Below, in pieces: positions 57,231 to 64,000 of a stretch of 64,000 nucleotides of DNA. Below the pieces are notes generated by a model, which saw only the letters and a program-made list of their open reading frames with translations, made no database searches and was not told the DNA's origin. The translations under genes were made by a program, and so were the position numbers. Where the stretch lies: NCBI GenBank assembly GCA_903901335.1, contig CAIUQR010000121.1:1-64000 (forward strand). Reading direction: 5' to 3'. Within the stretch, counting starts at the first letter, position 1, and the number at the start of each line of letters is the position of its first letter. The DNA is from an uncultured delta proteobacterium. GTDB lineage: Bacteria; Desulfobacterota; Desulfobulbia; Desulfobulbales; Desulfocapsaceae.

Positions 57231-58100
57231 TTACAATGCCCTCATGTACTCAGGCTTTAGTGCCGTTTCGCCCTTCAGGGCACTATCGATCAGGCCCAGG
57301 ACCGCTTCCTTGTCCCGCGGTAGTTTTGCCTTGATCGGCAGGTAGTTGGAGGCATGGTTGGCATGGAAATAACCGTCTGTCAAATCTGTGCAGGCAAACA
57401 TGATCCTCAGTTCCTGGAGCATCCCGGCAGGTTCCGGCAAAGAAAAATTTCCGGCAATGTAGTCATCATAGAGAGGGGTTCCCGGGGTCATCATCAGGCT
57501 CAGCGCCCCGACGTATTCCGGATCGATGGCACTGAGGACCCTGCCGGTTTCCGAGGCATGGATAGCAGAGCGTTCTTGGCCGGCAATCCCTAGAAGAACC
57601 GTGATTGAGAGTTTCATTCCGGCGGCCCGGATCTTCTTCCCCATCTCGATCATCCGCCCGGAGTCCGCCCCTTTGTTTATTTTCTGCAAGGTTGCATCAT
57701 CTCCCGATTCGAGGCCCATATAGGCCATCGTCAGGCCGAGATTGTAGAGTTCAAAGAGTTGTTCCGGGGTCTTTCGCATGATGCTCCTGGTGTTGGCATA
57801 GGTTCCGACCCTCGTTATCCATGGGAGTTTCTCTCTGATTGCGATAAGGATGGTCTTTAGCCGTTTCTGAGGAATGTTCAAGACATCGCCGTCACAGAGA
57901 AAAAGTCGGGTTTGTTTTCGACAGTGCCTTGACGCAAAATCGATATCGGCCAGAAGGACCGCATCGTCTTTGATGGTAAATCGCGTTCCTTTATACATCC
58001 CGCAAAAGGAACACTTATTATGTGAACATCCGCAGGTAACCTGCAAGAGGATGCTGTTCGCCTCACTTGGCGGTCTGAAGATATTCCCTTCATAATGCAT
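57231..58100 (-). CDS. Radical SAM protein
   Basis: A 289-residue radical SAM enzyme. The cluster motif is CSHNKCSFC (CX4CX2C) near residues 25-33, as in Elp3/HemN-like proteins, followed by GMYKGTRF. A GLESGDD motif and SITVLLGIAGQ belong to the SAM-binding core. The function is unknown; homologues are often annotated as B12-free radical SAM proteins. AGGAGA lies nine bases before the ATG at 58100; longer starts are not supported. Confidence 0.9.
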   Translation of the reverse strand: MHYEGNIFRPPSEANSILLQVTCGCSHNKCSFCGMYKGTRFTIKDDAVLLADIDFASRHCRKQTRLFLCDGDVLNIPQKRLKTILIAIREKLPWITRVGTYANTRSIMRKTPEQLFELYNLGLTMAYMGLESGDDATLQKINKGADSGRMIEMGKKIRAAGMKLSITVLLGIAGQERSAIHASETGRVLSAIDPEYVGALSLMMTPGTPLYDDYIAGNFSLPEPAGMLQELRIMFACTDLTDGYFHANHASNYLPIKAKLPRDKEAVLGLIDSALKGETALKPEYMRAL

Positions 58101-58413
58101 GCGTTGTCTCCTGTTATCTCGCTTTTTTCGCTGGCATTCATTTGTAATCATTCCCGGCTGGGGGTGCAACTCTTATTCTCTTCCTTCAAAGGTTCACGGA
58201 AATGGTTTTCCAGGAACCTGCGCCCCTTCAAACTGCACCACAGACAGGATTGTGCTTGAGTTTTTTGACGTATGTTTGTAATGAAAACAGACGCAAACAC
58301 GGGTTGATGATCTTTGCAGCCCCACCCTTTTTCGTCAGGTCGGCTTCGAGTGCGTATTAGATCGGATTTTCAGGTGTGAATGTTCAAATGTACTTGGCAG
58401 GCAAGGCAGAAGC

Positions 58414-59079
58414 ATGAAAGAAGACGAGTTCAGGATATTTGTTGGCAGTCTCCCCGAAGTCCCTGGAATTCTTGGCAGAGACCTCTATTTTAATTCGGCG
58501 GTACTGGTTCCTTTTCTGCTGATCGAAGGCGAATATCACCTTCTGTTTCAGAAGAGGGCGGCCGGTATCCGGCAGGGAAGCGAGATCTGTTTTCCCGGCG
58601 GCAGGCATGACAGCTGTCTTGATCGGGATTTCCAGGAGACGGCACTTCGGGAAACGGTGGAAGAACTAGGGCTTGCTCGTGACAAGATTACGATTACAGG
58701 TCGTCTTGACACCCTGGTTACCCCCCGGGGAGTGATTGTTGAGACCTTCATCGGTACGCTTGCTCTTGATAATCTTGATGACTTGAGGCCTGCATCCCGT
58801 GAGGTTGAAGAGGTCTTTACGATCCCTGTTTCCTGGTTCATGGAAAACAGACCGGAAATATATTTTACCAGGGTGGAACTCCAGGCCTCCAATATCGGCC
58901 CGGACGGCAAGAAGCAGATCTTCCTGCCGGTGGACGAACTCGGCCTGCCGGCGATGTATGGACAAAACCGGGAGGGGATGAAGAACAGGGTTATTGTGTA
59001 CAAGACGGAGAAGTACCTGGTCTGGGGGTTAACCGCAGCCATAGTGTTTGAGATGATACAGAAGATTGTAAGGGGCTGA
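58414..59079 (+). CDS. NUDIX hydrolase (CoA diphosphatase-like)
   Basis: A 221-residue NUDIX enzyme. The segment LLFQKRAAGIRQGSEICFPG followed by GRHDSC resembles the CoA-diphosphatase (NudL) signature upstream of the Nudix box. The box itself, GRHD...ALRETVEELGL, is complete with the REXXEE metal-binding helix (about residues 70-92). It probably cleaves CoA or related dinucleotides. It lies just before the hybrid kinase in the same direction. Confidence 0.88.
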   Translation: MKEDEFRIFVGSLPEVPGILGRDLYFNSAVLVPFLLIEGEYHLLFQKRAAGIRQGSEICFPGGRHDSCLDRDFQETALRETVEELGLARDKITITGRLDTLVTPRGVIVETFIGTLALDNLDDLRPASREVEEVFTIPVSWFMENRPEIYFTRVELQASNIGPDGKKQIFLPVDELGLPAMYGQNREGMKNRVIVYKTEKYLVWGLTAAIVFEMIQKIVRG

Positions 59080-59137
59080 AAGAGAGTCGGCAGAGAGTGA
59101 AGTCGAACACTCTGGACAGTGAATACCGGAAAATGAC

Positions 59138-61909
59138 ATGAAAGATCGAAGTCGTATGGTGGTGGTAAAGGTATCGAGTTGCAGATCAGTGTCAGGATTT
59201 CTGCTGCTTACCTGGCTATTGGCAGGTCTGTCGGTTTTACTTCCGTATCCTTGCCTGGCCGGTATCGGCGGGTCGTATTCTGTTCCGGGCGCTGCCCCGC
59301 ATCCAGGATCGGAGAGAGAGGGGCGTCAGGCCCCGGGAGTTCGGGATGGCCGGATTTCCTCCGACACTGCTGATACCCTCCGGCCGGGCCGTGACGAGCT
59401 GTCCACCGGGTCTTCACTTGCCCGTCCTTTCAAGGACAGAGGGAAGGACTGGGCAATTATGATCGGTTTTGGCTCGCTTTCCATCATCGTCCTCCTGCTC
59501 CTGATTGCCGATTTCCATCGCAGACGGGCGGCCCAATCCTTAAAAGCTGCCCGTGATCGTTATGAAAATATGTTCAAACACAATGCCGTGGCCCTGTTTG
59601 AAGAGGACTGTCTGGCTGTCAAGGTGGAGGTGGAAAGACTGATAGGCGAGGGCATTACGGATATGATGGGATACCTGAACGCCAATCCGCAACATGTCCG
59701 CGAGATGGTCAGGATGTTGAAAGTGCTGGATGTGAATCCTGCCGCCGTGCGTCTCTACGGGGCCGACAGCAAGGAGGATCTGCTGGAGTCGTTCGGGAGG
59801 ATTTTCACCCCCGATTCTTTAGATGGTTTCAAGCAGGTCGTGGCGGCCATTGCGGAGGGCCGGTCCTCTTTTGAATGCGAAACCGTGAGCCAGAAACTCA
59901 CCGGGCAACGGCTTTATGTGATTCTGAGCACCACCTTGCCACCATCTCAGGAGGAGTTTTCCCGTATTCTCATCAGCGTAGTGGACAACACAGAACGAAA
60001 GCGTTCTCTTGAGGTTATGCACCGCAGCGAAGAACGTTTCCGCACCGTGTTCAACAACGCGGCCAGCGGGATGGCCCTGGTCGATCTGCGGGGACACTAT
60101 ATTCGGGTCAATGAGGCGTTTCAGCGCATGCTCGGATATACCACCAAAGAGCTGGAATGGAAAAACTGGCGTGAGGTGACCCATTCCGAGGATGTTGGCC
60201 TGACTAAAAAAATGATTATTTCGCTGATCGCGGGTCAGCATGTACAACCCCTTGAAAAGCGGTATATAAACAAACAGGGAAAGACCGTCTGGGCGCTTTT
60301 GAATATCGCCCTCATCGTCAATAAGCGCCGGAAACCCTTGTATTATATCACTCAGGTTCAGGATATTTCCCAGATCAAAGAAGAACAGGAGATGATGCGT
60401 GAAAAGGAAGAGCGCTACCGGCAGATCTTTGAGGCCGATCTCAGCGGATTTTATATCCTAAAACCTGGCGGTGAGCTGATCATGTGTAACAAGGTCTTTG
60501 CCGATATCCTTGGTTTTTCCTATGTTGAAGAGGCCATCGGCCTGAATTTCTGCCGGTTTTTCAAAGAGCCTGATCTTTGTTCCAGGCTGTTGGATGATCT
60601 GGTCGATAAAAAGAAACTCGAGCATGTCGAGGTAGAATTCACACGGCGTGACGGGGCGGTGATTCACGTCCATCTCAATGGTGTAGGCCGGTTCACCCCT
60701 CAGGGAGAACTGATCGAGATTCTGGGGTACTTGATGGATATCACTCGTCAGAAAAATCTAGAGGCCCAGCTTCTGCATGCCCAGAAGATGGAATCCGTCG
60801 GTACAATGGCCGGTGGGGTGGCACACGATTTTAATAATCTGCTGATGGGCATTCTGGGTAATGCCTCGCTTTTGATGATGGATATGGGAGATGATCATCT
60901 CAATTTTGACCGCCTGAAAAACATCGAACAGTATGTCAAGAGCGGCTCGGATCTGACCCGGCAACTGCTTGGTTTTGCAAAGGGAGGGAAATATCAGGTG
61001 CGTGCCACCAACCTAAATCTCCTGATCGAGCAGAGTATGAAAATGTTCGCCCGTACCCATAAAAATCTGCAGGTCCACACAGAACTGGAAAAGGGTCTGT
61101 GGCCGGTCGAGGTTGACCGCAGCCAGATCGACCAGGTACTCTATAATATGTATGTAAACGCCTGGCAGGCTATGGAAAACGGCGGGCATTTATTCGTCGG
61201 GACAAAGAACAGGGTAATGGCTGTCCACGAGGTCGACACCCACGGCATGAAGTCAGGTGGATATGTGGAGATCGAGATTACCGATACGGGTGCAGGCATT
61301 GCCCCGGATACACTCCCCCGCATCTTCGACCCTTTCTACACCACAAAAGAACGCGGCAGGGGGACCGGACTGGGACTGGCCTCCTCCTATGGCATTATCC
61401 AGAGCCATGGGGGATACATCAATGTCACCAGTCGTGAAAATGAGGGGACCTCTTTTTTTATTTATCTTCCGGCTTCGGAAAACGAACCGGCTCAGGAAGA
61501 GGTTGCCGTGGACACACCTGTTGCGGGAGGGATTGAAACCATCCTTCTGGTGGATGATGAGGAGATTATCATCAGTGCGGTGAGCCGGATGATGTCTCGC
61601 CTCGGTTATACCGTTCTTACGGCGCAGAGCGGTCAGGAGGCTGTCGATATATTCAGAACCAGGCGGGGGAATATCGATCTGGTGATCCTGGATGTGATCA
61701 TGCCCGGAATGAGCGGCAGTGAAACCTTTGATTGCCTGAGAGCGATTGATCCCGGAATAGATATACTGCTTTCCAGCGGTTTTAACGCCGACGGACAGGC
61801 CCAGGATATTCTGCAGCGCGGATGCCTGGGCTTTATCCAGAAGCCGTTTACCCTCGGCCTGTTAGCCCGGAAACTGGCAGAAATTTTCCAGCACCCGGAT
61901 GAAAAATAG
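59138..61909 (+). CDS. Hybrid sensor histidine kinase with PAS domains
   Basis: A 923-residue membrane sensor. A signal or anchor helix (about 20-42) and a second membrane helix (about 106-128) enclose a short exported loop. At least three PAS-type domains follow (about 140-285, 290-410, 415-540). The kinase core has His563 in GGVAHDFNNLL, the N box near 665, and G boxes in DTGAGIAPDT and GRGTGLGLASSYG. A C-terminal receiver carries Asp852 in LDVIMPGMSG. It therefore phosphorylates itself and its own receiver in response to an unknown signal. It ends 40 bases from the converging FapA gene. Confidence 0.93.
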   Translation: MKDRSRMVVVKVSSCRSVSGFLLLTWLLAGLSVLLPYPCLAGIGGSYSVPGAAPHPGSEREGRQAPGVRDGRISSDTADTLRPGRDELSTGSSLARPFKDRGKDWAIMIGFGSLSIIVLLLLIADFHRRRAAQSLKAARDRYENMFKHNAVALFEEDCLAVKVEVERLIGEGITDMMGYLNANPQHVREMVRMLKVLDVNPAAVRLYGADSKEDLLESFGRIFTPDSLDGFKQVVAAIAEGRSSFECETVSQKLTGQRLYVILSTTLPPSQEEFSRILISVVDNTERKRSLEVMHRSEERFRTVFNNAASGMALVDLRGHYIRVNEAFQRMLGYTTKELEWKNWREVTHSEDVGLTKKMIISLIAGQHVQPLEKRYINKQGKTVWALLNIALIVNKRRKPLYYITQVQDISQIKEEQEMMREKEERYRQIFEADLSGFYILKPGGELIMCNKVFADILGFSYVEEAIGLNFCRFFKEPDLCSRLLDDLVDKKKLEHVEVEFTRRDGAVIHVHLNGVGRFTPQGELIEILGYLMDITRQKNLEAQLLHAQKMESVGTMAGGVAHDFNNLLMGILGNASLLMMDMGDDHLNFDRLKNIEQYVKSGSDLTRQLLGFAKGGKYQVRATNLNLLIEQSMKMFARTHKNLQVHTELEKGLWPVEVDRSQIDQVLYNMYVNAWQAMENGGHLFVGTKNRVMAVHEVDTHGMKSGGYVEIEITDTGAGIAPDTLPRIFDPFYTTKERGRGTGLGLASSYGIIQSHGGYINVTSRENEGTSFFIYLPASENEPAQEEVAVDTPVAGGIETILLVDDEEIIISAVSRMMSRLGYTVLTAQSGQEAVDIFRTRRGNIDLVILDVIMPGMSGSETFDCLRAIDPGIDILLSSGFNADGQAQDILQRGCLGFIQKPFTLGLLARKLAEIFQHPDEK

Positions 61910-61949
61910 ACAAAGGTCGGGCAGGTTCCTTTCCGGATGACAGCCGGAG

Positions 61950-63659
61950 TCATCTGAGCGCGGAGTCGATAATTGATTTCAGGTTCTTCTGCAGACGAAA
62001 CTGCCTGTTTGAGATGGTCTTATCGACAACCATACTGCGGTTGCCGATCCGTATCCGGGTGCCGGCAAAAATTGTTCCGTGCACATCAATCCGGATCTTA
62101 TCGATGTTGCCGGTCTCCTCGCCGGGATCGCTGCTGTCATCACCCCCGCCGCGGGAGAAGAGTCCTGTCTCCGGAATCAGGTTCAACTGGAGAAGCTTGA
62201 GCTTGGCATCAGAGACTTCCTCTTCCATTTTCCGTATCTTCTTTGACTTGGAGCTTCCTTCATAGAGCTGCATCCAGCGGATGATATCCTTCTGCTGTTG
62301 TACGATAGTGTCCTGTAATTCCATGTGAAGGGCCAGCCGTTCAGCGTCAACACCTGCGGCAAGGAGCGTTGACTCACAGTTATCCGAACCGACATCGGCG
62401 ACGGTGAGATTTCCGCCGGCAATGAGTTCTCCTCCCATCACCTTGGTTCCAGCCTGGCAGCGAATATCCGATACCGCTGTGATCCTGCTGTAATAGGACT
62501 GGGTTCGTACAACAACGATCCCTCCGGACTCAATCGTCCCCTGTTCGATAAACCGGATATCGACATCCGCAAGGGCCTTGATGCGGCATCCCTTACCTGT
62601 GATTCCGCCTTTAATCACCACGTTTGCCTGACATGATACGGTCGCTGACGTTACGCTTCCGCCTATCTCAAGGTCTCCGTCGGCTGCGACCTTAAAACCC
62701 GGTTGGATGGAACCGCGGATGGAGAGGCAGTTTCCGGATTCAACATTTCCGGTTTTAAAATCGATATCTCCCGGTATCAGTTGTTTGGAGCAGACCTTGA
62801 TGATTTCATTATTGACAACGGAAAGCACCCCGTCTTTTACTGCCGTTATCCTCAGATCATCCTCGGAAAAGGCGGCGTCGTTTGCGACCTTGACCTTGAT
62901 ATCATTGCCCTTTTCTGGCTCGATCACCTCTCCTAAGACATTCACTCCAGGTGATCCCGGAATTACAGGTATTTTTGTGGCGATATGTTGTCCTGCCCGG
63001 ACCCCGACCATGATCCTGCGTTCACGGAAGTCGATGGTGCCATCCTCCAGGAACCTGCCAGCCAAGGGCCCGATTTCAATCTCAAAACGGATCTCGGCGT
63101 CGGTGCTGGTGCCTGGAGGCTTGCCGTCGGCGATGACCATTTTGCAGAACTCATTTCGCATTTCACTGATGAATGTCCGTGCCTGTTGCTGGGCATTGGA
63201 GTCGATGCCATAGATAACGCCTGCTTCTTCAAGAAGCTGTGACAGATCTTCGTTGATCAGAGAGGACGAACCTGGTATCGGTGGTTGGATACAGAGGCTG
63301 GCCTGCATCTTATCGGGGCGGATTTCAACAAGCGGTTCAATGGAGATGATTGTGAGTTGTTTCTCATCATCCTTCTGCTTCTGGGTATCAATTCTTGGAT
63401 AACCGGAAACGCAGGCCAGAAGGGAATTGCCATCTTGAGAGAATTCCGTATAACTTCCGGCCTGCAGTGGACTTTTTTCAAACCCTTTCTGGGCGTACTT
63501 GGAAAATTCAGGAAAATCTGCGAGACACTGTCCCGCCTTGACGAACTCAGAAACGGAGACCTTTCCTGCCGTCTCATCCGGTCCAACCTCTACACGTTTC
63601 TGCAGAAAATGGATAACGGGTTCCATATATTTCTTTTTTGTTGTGCCGGAGGTGTTCAT
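61950..63659 (-). CDS. FapA/DUF342 family protein, paralogue 2
   Basis: A 569-residue paralogue of the gene at 38845, with the same order: an N-terminal domain, a parallel beta-helix (about 245-435; GDIDFKTGNVESGNCLSIRG, GDLEIGGSVTSATVSCQANV, KGGITGKGCRIKALADV), a coiled coil (about 445-500) and a small C-terminal domain ending in a GTIFAGTRIRIGN pattern. The first copy has a matching GQIFQGTKLRIGN end. It probably forms a scaffold; a role in surface or polar structures is known for the family only in part. Confidence 0.88.
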   Translation of the reverse strand: MNTSGTTKKKYMEPVIHFLQKRVEVGPDETAGKVSVSEFVKAGQCLADFPEFSKYAQKGFEKSPLQAGSYTEFSQDGNSLLACVSGYPRIDTQKQKDDEKQLTIISIEPLVEIRPDKMQASLCIQPPIPGSSSLINEDLSQLLEEAGVIYGIDSNAQQQARTFISEMRNEFCKMVIADGKPPGTSTDAEIRFEIEIGPLAGRFLEDGTIDFRERRIMVGVRAGQHIATKIPVIPGSPGVNVLGEVIEPEKGNDIKVKVANDAAFSEDDLRITAVKDGVLSVVNNEIIKVCSKQLIPGDIDFKTGNVESGNCLSIRGSIQPGFKVAADGDLEIGGSVTSATVSCQANVVIKGGITGKGCRIKALADVDIRFIEQGTIESGGIVVVRTQSYYSRITAVSDIRCQAGTKVMGGELIAGGNLTVADVGSDNCESTLLAAGVDAERLALHMELQDTIVQQQKDIIRWMQLYEGSSKSKKIRKMEEEVSDAKLKLLQLNLIPETGLFSRGGGDDSSDPGEETGNIDKIRIDVHGTIFAGTRIRIGNRSMVVDKTISNRQFRLQKNLKSIIDSALR

Positions 63660-63705
63660 TGTGTTTTTTTGTCTCCAGTATATTGATAATTAAGCAGGAA
63701 ATCTA

Positions 63706-64000
63706 TTATTCCTTTTCAAGGATCTTCACCTGGACTTTCCCTTCGAGAAGGAGGCTGAAGCGCTCAGCATCTGCTGCTTCGCCCACCAGGGTGCCGTAAT
63801 GCATCGGGACGGCCAGGGCCGGTTTGATAGTCAGGGCCGCTTCCGCAGCCTCTTCGGCGGTCATGACATAGGTTCCGGACACGGGGAGCAGCACGATATC
63901 CGCTTGAATATCTTTCATCTCCGGAATCAGATCGGTATCCCCGGCGTGATAGACCCGCACTCCGCTGATCTCTATGACAAAACCAAGCCAGCCTTTTTTC
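63706..64000 (-). CDS. Metallo-beta-lactamase-fold hydrolase (UPF0173-like), 5' end beyond window
   Basis: The visible C-terminal part, about 98 residues, reads KKGWLGFVIEISGVRVYHAG then DTDLIPEMKDIQADIVLLPV, with the metal-binding DTD and the later PMHYGT histidine. It matches the UPF0173 metal-dependent hydrolase group. The frame is open to the right edge of the window, so the start lies outside. It follows FapA after 46 bases upstream on the same strand. Confidence 0.85.
   Translation of the reverse strand, partial: KKGWLGFVIEISGVRVYHAGDTDLIPEMKDIQADIVLLPVSGTYVMTAEEAAEAALTIKPALAVPMHYGTLVGEAADAERFSLLLEGKVQVKILEKE

Overview
The window looks like a chromosome segment of a Gram-negative bacterium. 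My best guess is a Desulfobacterota (Desulfobulbales-like) genome. That guess rests on gene content: two FapA/DUF342 paralogues, a tgt-yajC pair, clpS-clpA, TatA, a c-type cytochrome P460, a PAS hybrid kinase and a heat-shock promoter of sigma-32 type. No marker gene here proves the phylum.

Left flank, 1-12.5 kb: a GH13 glucan enzyme, a large protein of unknown function, a MalT-like ATPase regulator with a C-terminal SARP/BTAD output (plus a decayed scrap of a second copy), ilvE, and groES-groEL with a good sigma-32-type promoter. A tRNA with anticodon CAT follows.

Genomic island, about 12.6-29.9 kb: a P4-type tyrosine integrase sits just downstream of the tRNA. A roughly 120-bp copy of the tRNA 3' end, its terminator and the start of the integrase arm region recurs at 29.87 kb. 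Cargo includes brnT-brnA, an HNH nuclease with a triplicated linker, small lipoprotein and membrane genes, thioredoxin 2, a DUF3024 protein, a 98 percent identical integrase fragment, a MaoC/thioesterase/MFS-pseudogene group, a YncE-like propeller, a secreted protein/membrane protein/trypsin-like protease trio and a deleted IS1634-type transposase. Three sites in 16.18-19.06 kb read as integron attC sites, and their cassette-start and R'' boxes match across each cassette. No IntI is visible, so this resembles an orphan cassette array carried inside an island.

Second variable stretch, about 30-35.5 kb: long gene-poor gaps, an HU gene broken by an in-frame TGA, tatA, cytochrome P460, an MDR oxidoreductase, and a repeat shared with the island interior. 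It may be an older island remnant.

Core region, 35.5-64 kb: a DUF3617 protein, a DUF1190 / glutathionylspermidine synthase-like / DUF350 operon, a CBS protein, FapA, an FMN reductase, holA, clpS-clpA, and a free-standing single-module polyketide synthase (ACP-KS-AT-DH-KR-ACP-TE) preceded by a terminator-like hairpin. Then come tgt-yajC, a receiver-ATPase fusion, rnhA, a radical SAM protein, a NUDIX hydrolase, a hybrid histidine kinase, a second FapA and the edge of a metallo-beta-lactamase-fold gene.
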